Shown here in pieces: positions 1-6,644 of a stretch of 8,743 nt of DNA. Each line of letters begins with the position of its first letter. Position 1 is the first letter of the stretch. The position numbers were made by a program, and so were the translations under genes. A model generated the notes under the pieces. The model was not told where the DNA came from, made no database searches, and worked only from the letters and a program-made list of their open reading frames with translations. Source of the DNA: a bacterium (lineage in GTDB: Bacteria; DRYD01; JALUEN01); assembly GCA_027052755.1 (NCBI GenBank), contig JALUEN010000206.1, positions 1-8,743 on the forward strand, written 5' to 3'.

Positions 1-392
1 ATATAGAAGATGTGATCTCCCGTCTCTAGCCTTTTTATGACTTGAAGCTCTAAGTTAGCGATAGCTTCCCTCAGCGAAGGCGGGGTTACCTTTTCGGAGG
101 GTATCAAGGTATATCCCTCAGATCGGAGGAAATTAAGCTTATCGTCATATCTCCCACTGAGGCTACCTATCCTCAACAACAGCTCCTCCATACCCACTCT
201 AGGAACCGCGACGACTAATTGTTTATATTTATCTATCAGCTCTCTAGTATACCTAGACTTTCCGATAGCTACACCAACTAATTGAGGTTGAAAGGACAAG
301 GGTATAACCCAGTCAGCGGTCATCAGGTTAGGCTTCTCGGTAGTTCCTGAGATGATTATATAGCTTCTAAGAGGGTAAAGGAGAGATAACAT
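1..392 (-). CDS. Flavin reductase-like FMN-binding protein, N-terminal part (cut by window edge)
   Basis: The frame opens with ATG at 392 and stays open for 130 codons to base 1, so the C-terminal part is missing. The translation matches the flavin reductase / flavoredoxin family, whose members bind FMN in a split beta-barrel. The N-terminal strand runs LLYPLRSYIIISGTT. It is followed by KPNLMTADWVIPLSF (the family's N-x-M-T-A-x-W segment that contacts FMN), then QLVGVAIGKSRYT. Later come a VVAVPR strand and a SGRYDDKL segment, and finally LELQVIKRLETGDHIFYI, which fits the family's strand with an E-x-G-D-H motif. A G-rich ribosome binding site lies 8-9 bases before the ATG. The gene follows the TrpC-like gene by 40 bases. 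Family members reduce flavin, or act as electron carriers in anaerobes. Substrate and partner cannot be told from this fragment. Confidence 0.82.
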   Translation of the reverse strand, partial: MLSLLYPLRSYIIISGTTEKPNLMTADWVIPLSFQPQLVGVAIGKSRYTRELIDKYKQLVVAVPRVGMEELLLRIGSLSGRYDDKLNFLRSEGYTLIPSEKVTPPSLREAIANLELQVIKRLETGDHIFY

Positions 393-432
393 AACTTGTC
401 CCCCCTGACATTAAAGGGTTTCTCAGTTATCC

Positions 433-1164
433 TCAAAGCTCTAAGCTCTGAGGTTTATATAGTATCAGCTCAGTAACATCGTAAGCTATTAAGTTCTTAA
501 ATTCCTTAAAGTTACTTAAGAATCTATCATCAAGTCCTCCTCTCAAGATGAACATGATATCCTTATAATAACTCAAGAGATCTAGGACATCAGAGGTTCC
601 TAGAGTTCTCAGGTTTAGCTCTACTATATCAGGTTTGTATCTAAGTACCTCTAAAGCCTCATCAGGCAAGTTTATGGAAAAGATAGGTATTAGGTCAAGC
701 TCTCTACAGATTTGGATAAGCTGCTCTCTCTCTTCCCTCAAGTTAGGGAGAGAGAGCCCAACTGCAAGCGGATATCGGCTCTTTATAAGGTTTAATACCT
801 CTTTAAAGCTCAGGTCCAAGTTAGAGGCATGAAGTATTATAGGGAGATCTCTGTTCAGAATCTCTCCAAGGAAGCTCAGGTATCTCCTATCCTGCTCACT
901 CTGCTCACCAAGTTTTCCTGAGGCTTTTGATAACTCAATGAGATCAGTTAAGCTCACCTGAGCTATAAATCCCTTAGAGATAAGTTTGAGAAGGATATCT
1001 CCAGCTCGTGAGAGGATGGGAGGAGATATCTTCACCTTTAATCTAAGATCTTTAAACCTTTTAACTATCTCAAGCCATCTCTCCTGAAGGAGCTCCATCT
1101 TAACGGCTTTTTTCTCCAGTATCTCATCTATATCGCTTACTCCACCAGCGAAATTGCTCTCCAT
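433..1164 (-). CDS. Degenerate indole-3-glycerol phosphate synthase (TrpC)-like TIM-barrel protein
   Basis: I chose ATG at 1164 (243 residues) because an AGGAGGG ribosome site ends six bases before it. The other in-frame ATG at 1170 directly abuts that site. The order of elements resembles TrpC along its length. An N-terminal helix (DIDEILEKKAVKMELL, 11-25) is like the TrpC lead-in. KVKISPP (43-49) sits where TrpC has E-x-K-x-x-S-P. DLPIILHASN (106-115) sits where TrpC has LPVLRKDF. RELDLIPIFSINLPDEAL (154-171) matches the strand carrying the EVH motif. DIVELNLRTLGTSDVLDL (179-196) matches IxINNRNLxTFxVDL, and FILRGGL (205-211) matches the SESGI turn. By this hand alignment the catalytic Lys of RKDF, the Glu of EVH and the Glu-Ser of SESGI are replaced. 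The Asn and Arg of the INxR motif remain. I therefore do not assign indole-glycerol phosphate synthesis. It could be a pseudoenzyme or a TIM barrel with another substrate. It starts 20 bases after the glmS stop codon, probably in the same transcript. Confidence 0.6.
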   Translation of the reverse strand: MESNFAGGVSDIDEILEKKAVKMELLQERWLEIVKRFKDLRLKVKISPPILSRAGDILLKLISKGFIAQVSLTDLIELSKASGKLGEQSEQDRRYLSFLGEILNRDLPIILHASNLDLSFKEVLNLIKSRYPLAVGLSLPNLREEREQLIQICRELDLIPIFSINLPDEALEVLRYKPDIVELNLRTLGTSDVLDLLSYYKDIMFILRGGLDDRFLSNFKEFKNLIAYDVTELILYKPQSLEL

Positions 1165-1170
1165 AGTCAT

Positions 1171-1177
1171 CCCTCCT
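1171..1177 (-). promoter_or_regulatory. Ribosome binding site deciding the TrpC-like start
   Basis: AGGAGGG on the minus strand is followed by six bases and then ATG at 1164. The earlier ATG at 1170 directly follows the motif, which leaves no spacer, so the second ATG is the better start. Confidence 0.7.
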
Positions 1178-1184
1178 ACTCATC

Positions 1185-3026
1185 CTACTCAACGGTTACG
1201 CTCTTCGCTAAGTTTCTAGGTTGGTCAACATCTAGTCCTTTGAAGTCAGCGATCCTGTAGGCGAACAGCTGAAGGGGCAAGGTCGCTACAAGTGGCTGAA
1301 GATAGGTGTTCACGTATGGTACTTTGAGGACGTGATCAATCTCTGGAGATCCGCTAAGGTTAAACTCCATATCCACTTTAGTATCAATAAGGGCCACTAC
1401 CTTACCCTGCCTAGCCTTTATCTCCTTTAAGTTAGATATCATCTTCTCCGTAGTAGAGTTATAGGGGATCAGGAGCATAGATGGCATATCCTGGTCAATC
1501 ATAGCGATAGGTCCATGTTTCATCTCTCCTGCCGGATAGGCCTCCGCGTGTATATAGGAGATCTCCTTTAGTTTTAAAGCTCCCTCCATCGCTATAGGGT
1601 ACATTAAGTGCCTACCTAAGTAGAGGAAGTTATCGTGAACCGTGTACTTATCTGCCACATTAAAGTACTCCTGATGCCTCGCTAGGATATCCTCAAGGAC
1701 CTTAGGAAGGCTCAAGAGCTCTCCCCTGAATGCCCTATAGTAATCCTTAGTTATAGTTCCCTTAGCTAAGGCCAGCTTTAGGTTCAACATTAGAAGAACG
1801 TATAGCTGAGCGGTAAAGGTCTTCGTCGCAGCAACTCCTATCTCTAAACCTGCTCTTATAAGAAGGGAAGGTAATTCCCTCTCCAAGGAGCTTCCCATAA
1901 CATTAGTTACACCTATAGCTTTAGCCTCAGGGTGGTCTTTTTTTAGGCTCCTCATAGCAGTTAGCGTGTCAGCGGTCTCACCGGATTGACTGATAAATAC
2001 GAAGAGTTTTTCGCTGAGGTCAGCTTTCCGTTTGTTCAGGTATCTGAACTCAGAGGCTGTGATAGCTGAGGATGGAATTCCAGCTATCTCCCATCCCCAG
2101 TATGTAGCTGTTAAACCAGCGTGATAGCTGGTACCACAGGCCACGTATATGACCTCCCGCACACCTTCAACCGGTATATCTATCTCCAAATTGAGGTCAT
2201 CTGGTCCTAAACGTCCCTCCATTGTCTCCCTGAGGATCCTAGGCTGTTCAAAGATCTCCTTGAGCATAAAGTGCTTATATCCACCCTTCTCAGCTGTTGA
2301 GATATCCCAAGGGATCTCCTTAACCTTAGGGGTTACAGGGTTTCCGTTCCAGTCATATAGCTTCAGCTGAGAGGCAGAAGCGATTCCCCAATAACCATCA
2401 TTTAAAAATATCGCCTTTTTAGTATAGGGTAGGAAAGCAGGGCTATCAGAGGCGATGAAGACCTCACCTTCAGAGAGGCCCAGGATAAGCGGGTTCTCTT
2501 TCCTAACGAAGAATATGGCATCAGGTTTATCCTTAAATATGACAGCTATAGCGAAAGCTCCCCTTAACTTCAGGATAGCTCTCCTGAAAGCCTCCAGTGG
2601 ATCAGAGGTTGAGGCCAGCTCCTCCTCTATCAGGTGAGCTATCACCTCAGTATCAGTATCGGATTTAAAAATGTGTCCCTTTTTCTCTAGCTCAGATCTC
2701 AGTCTCTGATGGTTTTCAATAATCCCGTTGTGAACTACAGCAATTCTCCTCTTACAGTCCGTGTGAGGATGAGCGTTCTTATCATCTGGTACACCGTGTG
2801 TAGCCCACCTAGTATGTCCTATAGCGATCTTAACCTCACGCCCTAAGTAGGGGATCTCTGCCATCAGGTCTATTATCTTACCCTTCTTCTTATACCCCTC
2901 TATCTCCCCATTGCTTAGGAAAGCTATCCCTGCTGAGTCATATCCCCTGTACTCCAATCTTCTCAGAGCTTCTAGAAGATCTATAACTCGCCTTCCCTTT
3001 CCCACGTAGCCTACGATCCCGCACAT
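1185..3026 (-). CDS. glmS: Glutamine--fructose-6-phosphate aminotransferase (glucosamine-6-phosphate synthase)
   Basis: Makes glucosamine-6-phosphate and glutamate from fructose-6-phosphate and glutamine, the entry step to UDP-GlcNAc for peptidoglycan and other envelope sugars. It acts in the cytoplasm. The protein has 613 residues, close to the usual length. The N-terminal Ntn glutaminase domain begins MCGIVGYVG, where Cys2 becomes the N-terminal nucleophile once Met is removed. It also has EYRGYDSAG (25-33), GHTRWATHG (70-78), HNGIIENH (99-106) and SDTDTEVIAHL (122-132). Two SIS sugar-isomerase domains follow: ACGTSYHAG (296-304), SQSGETADT (346-354), AATKTF (399-404), the EGALKLKEISY segment (481-491) and KHGPIA (503-508). 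It ends with the near-invariant DQPRNLAKSVTVE tail, which carries the fructose-6-phosphate-binding Lys. The start is the ATG at 3026, since the Cys must be residue 2. An in-frame GTG at 3035 would add three residues and block the nucleophile. The gene lies five bases after the phosphatase stop codon. I see no glmS ribozyme; the upstream DNA is coding. Confidence 0.98.
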   Translation of the reverse strand: MCGIVGYVGKGRRVIDLLEALRRLEYRGYDSAGIAFLSNGEIEGYKKKGKIIDLMAEIPYLGREVKIAIGHTRWATHGVPDDKNAHPHTDCKRRIAVVHNGIIENHQRLRSELEKKGHIFKSDTDTEVIAHLIEEELASTSDPLEAFRRAILKLRGAFAIAVIFKDKPDAIFFVRKENPLILGLSEGEVFIASDSPAFLPYTKKAIFLNDGYWGIASASQLKLYDWNGNPVTPKVKEIPWDISTAEKGGYKHFMLKEIFEQPRILRETMEGRLGPDDLNLEIDIPVEGVREVIYVACGTSYHAGLTATYWGWEIAGIPSSAITASEFRYLNKRKADLSEKLFVFISQSGETADTLTAMRSLKKDHPEAKAIGVTNVMGSSLERELPSLLIRAGLEIGVAATKTFTAQLYVLLMLNLKLALAKGTITKDYYRAFRGELLSLPKVLEDILARHQEYFNVADKYTVHDNFLYLGRHLMYPIAMEGALKLKEISYIHAEAYPAGEMKHGPIAMIDQDMPSMLLIPYNSTTEKMISNLKEIKARQGKVVALIDTKVDMEFNLSGSPEIDHVLKVPYVNTYLQPLVATLPLQLFAYRIADFKGLDVDQPRNLAKSVTVE

Positions 3027-3031
3027 TCCCT

Positions 3032-3037
3032 TCACCT
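3032..3037 (-). promoter_or_regulatory. Ribosome binding site for glmS, overlapping the phosphatase stop codon
   Basis: AGGTGA on the minus strand lies five bases before the glmS ATG at 3026. Its last three bases are the TGA stop of the phosphatase gene, so termination and re-initiation are likely coupled. The site supports ATG 3026 over GTG 3035, because the GTG lies inside the motif. Confidence 0.7.
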
Positions 3038-3514
3038 CATAGGAGGAATTACCTTAAGTTTCCTCAACCACTTGAGGATAGCATCTCTTATTCGGTTAGC
3101 AGTGAAAATGTATTCGTCTAGGGTTCCTCCATAAGGGTCCTCTATATCGCTTTCATCAAGTTTGTAGAGCTTATCAGTGAGGTTAAGCTTCCCACCAAAC
3201 CTGTAGGACAAATCCCTCAGATGCCGATCAGTCATCACTAAGACCAGATCAGCCCAGTTCAAGAGCTCCTCGTCCACCGGTTTACTGTAGTGATCGTGAG
3301 GTTCAACCCCTATTGCTCTCAGGGCGTCCTCAGCCAGTGGTGTCATAGGTTCTCCATACATAGCTGAAGTGCCCGCGGACCTCACCTCAAGGTCTAAATT
3401 AAACTCCTCAGCGATATGCCTCGCTATAGCCTCAGCCATAGGGCTTCTGCAGAGATTACCTGTACATACGAAGAGTATCCTTAGCTTCCCAGTTTTAGTC
3501 TCCCCTCTTGACAT
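3032..3514 (-). CDS. Low-molecular-weight phosphatase, YwlE / protein-tyrosine phosphatase family
   Basis: A cytoplasmic phosphatase of 160 residues, close to the family's usual 150-160. The N-terminal P-loop VCTGNLCRSPMAEA carries the C-x5-R-S signature, with nucleophile Cys17, Arg23 and Ser24. The family strand RSAGTSA follows at 45-51, then ADLVLVMT at 88-95. The general-acid Asp is D126 in DPYGGTLDEY (126-135). The DP[FY]GG...Y segment and overall layout resemble Bacillus YwlE, which removes phosphate from arginine. However, the residue matching YwlE Thr11, a determinant of phosphoarginine specificity, is Leu21 here, so tyrosine phosphatase activity or another substrate is at least as likely. 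Arsenate reductase of the related fold is less likely, given the complete phosphatase motif and the acid Asp. A GAGGGAG ribosome site lies about eight bases before the ATG. The gene sits 28 bases after the ACT gene and just before glmS. Confidence 0.9.
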   Translation of the reverse strand: MSRGETKTGKLRILFVCTGNLCRSPMAEAIARHIAEEFNLDLEVRSAGTSAMYGEPMTPLAEDALRAIGVEPHDHYSKPVDEELLNWADLVLVMTDRHLRDLSYRFGGKLNLTDKLYKLDESDIEDPYGGTLDEYIFTANRIRDAILKWLRKLKVIPPMR

Positions 3515-3542
3515 CCTAAATGCTCCCTCTAAAGGAGTTTTA

Positions 3543-3866
3543 TTAGAGGTCCTTGGATGAAGCTATTACAGCCTCAAGTCCGTACTTGAGAGAGACTACG
3601 TCAATAGGAGTCGGCTTTCTGAACGTGGTAAGCTCTATGATACCTAGCTGCCTTATCTCCTCCTTAAGTTTCTGCAAATCCATATCATCTGGCACCTGGA
3701 TCAGGAACCTAAGGGTTTTAGGTCTAACCTCGCTGGGGATGATACCCTCTATACCTGTGGTAACAGCTGCTATGTTTATCCCCTTCTCAGCTAGCATCGT
3801 AGCTATCTTACCTAAGACGCCAGGCTTATCCTCCATCACCTTAGCCTCAAAGTACACTAACTGCAT
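3543..3866 (-). CDS. ACT-domain regulatory protein (stand-alone)
   Basis: A 107-residue protein made mostly of a single ACT domain, the small ligand-binding fold (usually for amino acids) found in allosteric enzymes and regulators. The typical first strand and helix are seen in YFEAKVMEDKPGVLGKIATM, followed by AEKGINIAAVTT. Further strands are LRFLIQVPD (around 72-80) and GIIELTTFR (around 95-83 region of the last strand). The DKPGVL turn is the usual ligand-binding Gly loop. No enzyme domain is attached, so it may bind an amino acid and regulate a partner, but neither is visible. About 20 residues after the last strand (PTPIDVVSLKYGLEAV and on) lie outside the core fold. AAGGAGGG lies about eight bases before the ATG. 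The gene ends with two TAA stops in a row and is followed closely by the phosphatase gene. Confidence 0.87.
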   Translation of the reverse strand: MQLVYFEAKVMEDKPGVLGKIATMLAEKGINIAAVTTGIEGIIPSEVRPKTLRFLIQVPDDMDLQKLKEEIRQLGIIELTTFRKPTPIDVVSLKYGLEAVIASSKDL

Positions 3867-3968
3867 AACTCATCCCTCCTTCTCCGCTTCTCCACAGAAT
3901 TGCTTAAAGGACCTCTTAGATCTCATTAAGACTTCCCCAACCTATGAAGTTCTCCTCTCAGCTAGCTG
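3867..3968 (-). other. Longest intergenic gap, with a possible 18-codon mini-ORF
   Basis: This stretch of about 100 bases between cytidylate kinase and the ACT gene is the only place in the cluster with room for a promoter or leader. I see no clear -35/-10 pair and no terminator with a U-tract. A short frame, ATG 3926 to TGA 3870, encodes 18 residues beginning MRSKRSFKQF and containing one Cys. Its stop lies just before the ACT start at 3866, which would allow coupled translation. The ribosome site before it (GGGGAAG) is weak. I consider it unproven. Confidence 0.3.
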
Positions 3969-4754
3969 TTAAGTATTCTTTAAGTGTTCTAAGATCTCAC
4001 GAACTACCTCCTCAGGTGTTAAACCATCTGTAACTATTCTCTTAACGCCTTCACTTAGCTTCAGTGGAGCTACCTCTCTTGAGGAATCCCTTTTATCCCT
4101 CTCAAGGATCTCATTCAAGACATCCTCAAATCTCACCTGGATACCAGAGCTGATCAGCTGTTTATAGCGTCTCCTAGCTCTCTCCTCAGGGGAAGCATCT
4201 AAGAAGAACCTGTAAGGGCTATCCTTGAAGACAACGCTGGTTGAGTCCCGTCCAACAGCTACCAGCGGGTACTTAGATGCCAGTTCCCTCTGATAGTCGT
4301 TTAGTTTTTCCCTCAGTTCTCCCCAGGTGGCGATAATTGAAGCTATCCTTGAGACCTCAGGAGTCAAGAGCTTTTTAGGTAAATCGTAGTCATAGGAGAT
4401 CTCAGCTCCCTCAGGAGGGATCAATAGAGGCTCAAAATCCTTAATATCCAGTTCCTTAAGGAGTTTCTCTAGCCTCTCCTGAATTAGTGGATCGCTTAGA
4501 TCTCCCTCAGCTAAAAGTTTCTCAGTTAGCTCTTTCCCTAAGATCTCCATAGCTTTCAAGCCAGCTAACCTGTACATCAAGCCAGTGTCAAGGAAGTACC
4601 TTCCAAGTCTCTCTGCGAGTAGCTTCCCAACCGTGGTCTTCCCAGATGCAGCAGGTCCATCAATAGCTATTGGGTCCTTGGAGATGTTAACTCTCGCTAG
4701 TTCCCTTGAAGAGCTCAAGAACTTTCCCTCCCTCAGCTGAGTCAAGTTCACCAT
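3969..4754 (-). CDS. cmk: Cytidylate kinase
   Basis: Phosphorylates CMP and dCMP with ATP, recycling pyrimidine nucleotides for RNA, DNA and CDP-lipid synthesis in the cytoplasm. Counting from ATG 4754 gives 261 residues. The Walker A loop GPAASGKTT is at 33-41. YFLDTGLMYR (53-62) matches the family's LDxGxxYR, and a CMP-binding insertion follows at about 85-135. VAVGRDSTSVVF (166-176) matches the xxGRDxGTVVF motif, and FLDASPEERARRR (184-196) the lid region. RDKRDSSREVAPLK (219-232) matches ERDxRDxxRxxAPL. The start is uncertain: ATG 4754 has GAGGAG five bases before it, while TTG 4718 has GGAGGG seven bases before it and gives 249 residues. Family members usually begin only a few residues before the P-loop strand, which favours the shorter form. 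No start codon lies further downstream before the P-loop. With ATG the overlap with the preceding gene is 68 bases. The GRDSTS sequence departs slightly from the common GRD[MI]GT. Confidence 0.94.
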   Translation of the reverse strand: MVNLTQLREGKFLSSSRELARVNISKDPIAIDGPAASGKTTVGKLLAERLGRYFLDTGLMYRLAGLKAMEILGKELTEKLLAEGDLSDPLIQERLEKLLKELDIKDFEPLLIPPEGAEISYDYDLPKKLLTPEVSRIASIIATWGELREKLNDYQRELASKYPLVAVGRDSTSVVFKDSPYRFFLDASPEERARRRYKQLISSGIQVRFEDVLNEILERDKRDSSREVAPLKLSEGVKRIVTDGLTPEEVVREILEHLKNT

Positions 4755-5592
4755 TATATCTCCTCATAGATTCCCTCTGGAGCTCATAGACCCTCTTCAA
4801 GACTTCAAGGGTCGCACCACTAACTACCGCTATCCCCTTTTTATGACCTCTCTCAGCTTCATCAAAGGTTCTCATATCGCCACATATCCCCCTTCTCAAG
4901 AGGAAGATAATTCCCCTAAGATCTATCAGTTTCCCTATCTCAGCTACTACCCTAGCCATCAGGGGACAGGTAACCCCACCGAGGATAGCGCCAGTCATGG
5001 ATTCACCTCTAGCTAGGTCCATAGATCTCAGGACTAGCTCTAAGGAACTGATAGTAGAGGTTATCACGTACACGCCAAGTCCAGGCTTAACCCAGCTGAG
5101 GTAATTCACCAACCCTCTGAGATTCTCGGATAACTCCCTATCCCTAGGAGAAAGCTCTTCTTCTAAATCTCTAACTACTCCCTCCCAGGAAACGGGTTTA
5201 GGATGCTGAAGTGAGATGTACCTCTCCCTTAAGCTTGGTGGAATTTGGCAGTATGAGAGGGCGAAGAAACCACGCTCTTTAAACTCCTCAGTATTGAAGA
5301 AACGGTAGATAGCCTCCTCTAAGCTAACAGTTTTCAGATGGTCAAGTCCTAATAGGAGGATACCCTCCTCCCTGAAAGTAAGGTACCCCTTTAGATCCCT
5401 TGGCACTTCAGATAGCTGACGAAAGGTATTCCTTGAGCGTTTCAGATCACCGCTCAGAAACCTCCTCAATACAGCTAGTGAGAACTTTATGGGGAAATCA
5501 GGTCTCCTCTTAGATATCTCAACTAGCGTCTCCTTAGTTATCCCGTGAGAAGTGTAATATAGGAGGATATTCCAGAGGGAGGCGGGTCTCAT
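4687..5592 (-). CDS. Conserved-looking protein of unknown function (301 residues)
   Basis: I do not recognise this family. The gene is surely coding: it runs 301 codons with the same codon use as its neighbours, starts four bases after the holA stop, and has GGAGG eight bases before its ATG. Residues 1-165 look mainly helical and charged, with no membrane segment or signal peptide. Residues 170-265 look like a compact alpha/beta part. It has a strand GLGVYVITSTIS (171-182), a small-residue stretch GAILGGVTCP (201-210), a strand GIIFLLRRGICGDM (227-240) and a strand GIAVVSGA (253-260). Three cysteines are present (115, 209, 237); the last two lie in Gly-rich turns and could bind metal or serve in catalysis, but I see no standard motif. 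It is probably cytoplasmic. Its position between holA and cmk suggests co-expression with housekeeping genes and does not show its role. The last 68 bases overlap the longer form of cmk. Confidence 0.85.
   Translation of the reverse strand: MRPASLWNILLYYTSHGITKETLVEISKRRPDFPIKFSLAVLRRFLSGDLKRSRNTFRQLSEVPRDLKGYLTFREEGILLLGLDHLKTVSLEEAIYRFFNTEEFKERGFFALSYCQIPPSLRERYISLQHPKPVSWEGVVRDLEEELSPRDRELSENLRGLVNYLSWVKPGLGVYVITSTISSLELVLRSMDLARGESMTGAILGGVTCPLMARVVAEIGKLIDLRGIIFLLRRGICGDMRTFDEAERGHKKGIAVVSGATLEVLKRVYELQRESMRRYNGELDSAEGGKVLELFKGTSES
4726..4732 (-). promoter_or_regulatory. Internal Shine-Dalgarno supporting a TTG start for cmk
   Basis: GGGAGGG on the minus strand lies seven bases before TTG at 4718, in the cmk frame and inside the 3' end of the preceding gene. 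A second good site, GAGGAG at 4760-4765, precedes ATG 4754. The sequence alone cannot decide between them. Confidence 0.5.
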
Positions 5593-5596
5593 ATCC

Positions 5597-6619
5597 TCAT
5601 CCTCCTCTCATGAACCTCCGAATGATACCCTCTAAGATATCAGGCAGCGTTCGTCTACCCCTCTTACTGTCAACCTCTCCGATAGCTAGAAGTTTCAGGA
5701 GTTCCATTATTTCCCACTCGCTCCACTTATCTCCTCCGTCAGTTTTCCCAGAGCTAGTCTCTTTTCTCAATATCTCCGCTACCTTTATAACCCGAAATTG
5801 ATGAACACCTAGTTCATAGGCGATCTCCTTCAGTTCTCTTCCCCTCCTCAGACCGTCCAGAACCCTAAGTCCTAAGGCGAATTGGGAAGCTAAGAGATAA
5901 TAGAAAGGTGTCAGGTCCTCACCTCTTTTTCTAAGCTTCCTCAATGTTCTCAGAACGATCTCCCATTCCTTATGCGTGAAAGCATCTAGTAGTTGGAGGT
6001 TATCTAGAGTGGATTCGCTACCCTCACGAAGTAGGATCGCTTCTATCTCCTGATGGGAAGTTATCCCAGAGTTAGATAGTTTTTGGAGGAAGGCTTTAAC
6101 CTCATCCATATTACCTTGAAATCTCTCCAGTATTAAAGAGATCAGCTCATCATCCAGTTTTAATCCAAACTTATCAGCTAGTTCAATAGCTTTCTCAAGG
6201 TGGCTTTTCCGCTTTCGTGGAGTTTCGAGGAAGACCTTTCTAACATCTCGCGAGTTAATGTAGCTGTAAAGTGGTTCCCCAAGGATATCAGGTTTTAAGA
6301 TCCACTTCTCCTCTACCAGCCACAGTATAGCATTTCTGCCGGCTTTGACCAGTTGTTTAAGAATATCTGTTATCTCCTGTGATCTCCTCTTAACCTCCTT
6401 TGAGGTCAGTCCCTTAAGCAGGAATACTTTCCCTGAAGAGAATAGATCAACTTGAAATAGTCTAGCGATTAACTGGGACTTGTTCACAGAAGAGAGATCT
6501 ACCTCCTCTATTGAGTACCCTCTAGATCTGAGCTCCTCCAGGTAATTCTTAGCGGAGAACTTGTCCACTGAGATCAAAGCAACAACCCCTAGTCCCTTTC
6601 TCATCCCAGCTTTAGCCAT
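5597..6619 (-). CDS. holA: DNA polymerase III delta subunit, HolA-like
   Basis: The delta subunit is part of the clamp loader and opens the beta sliding clamp during replication. The 340 residues fit the family's usual 320-345. As in other delta subunits there is no Walker A motif. The N-terminal AAA+-like part has VALISVDKFSAKNYL (13-27), DLFSSGKVFLLKGL (58-71), which matches the family's LFSxRRLVxV segment, and AILWLVEEKW (96-105). The lid part has DELISLILERFQGNMDEVKAFLQKL (about 157-181), matching the helix of delta that precedes the collar. The C-terminal collar has LTPFYYLLASQFALGLRVL (237-255) and the family-like ELKEIAYELGVHQFRVIKVA (262-281). It ends in a helix with the sequence EVDSKRG. 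The start ATG has AGGTGA four bases before it. It lies 25 bases after the exported TPR gene and four bases before the unknown gene. Sequence identity to known delta subunits is low in this family, so the call rests on layout and motifs. Confidence 0.86.
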   Translation of the reverse strand: MAKAGMRKGLGVVALISVDKFSAKNYLEELRSRGYSIEEVDLSSVNKSQLIARLFQVDLFSSGKVFLLKGLTSKEVKRRSQEITDILKQLVKAGRNAILWLVEEKWILKPDILGEPLYSYINSRDVRKVFLETPRKRKSHLEKAIELADKFGLKLDDELISLILERFQGNMDEVKAFLQKLSNSGITSHQEIEAILLREGSESTLDNLQLLDAFTHKEWEIVLRTLRKLRKRGEDLTPFYYLLASQFALGLRVLDGLRRGRELKEIAYELGVHQFRVIKVAEILRKETSSGKTDGGDKWSEWEIMELLKLLAIGEVDSKRGRRTLPDILEGIIRRFMRGG

Positions 6620-6644
6620 GGTATCACCTATTCCAATCCAAGGG

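Noticed and set aside
368..412. 14-codon frame starting at ATG 412, overlapping the flavin reductase start in another frame
   Set aside because: It has no ribosome site of its own, and the G-run inside it fits as the ribosome site for ATG 392, whose product matches the family.
2149..2637. Plus-strand open frames opposite glmS
   Set aside because: They are the antisense of a certain, highly conserved gene and show no domain pattern.
3027..3200. glmS riboswitch/ribozyme
   Set aside because: The region upstream of glmS is the coding end of the phosphatase gene, so there is no room for the ribozyme leader known from Firmicutes.
3523..3537. Four-base-pair hairpin (CTCC/GGAG) around the phosphatase ribosome site
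   Set aside because: The stem is only four pairs, so it is not a convincing riboregulator, although it includes the Shine-Dalgarno bases.
3959..3968. Perfect palindrome CAGCTAGCTG just after the cmk stop codon
   Set aside because: Too short to form a stable terminator hairpin, and no U-tract follows. It could be chance.
3553..3972. Open frame of 139 codons on the plus strand
   Set aside because: It lies opposite the ACT gene and the gap, and its residues are Ser/Pro/Leu/Ile-rich as expected from the complement of purine-rich coding DNA. It has no family features and no ribosome site that I can see.
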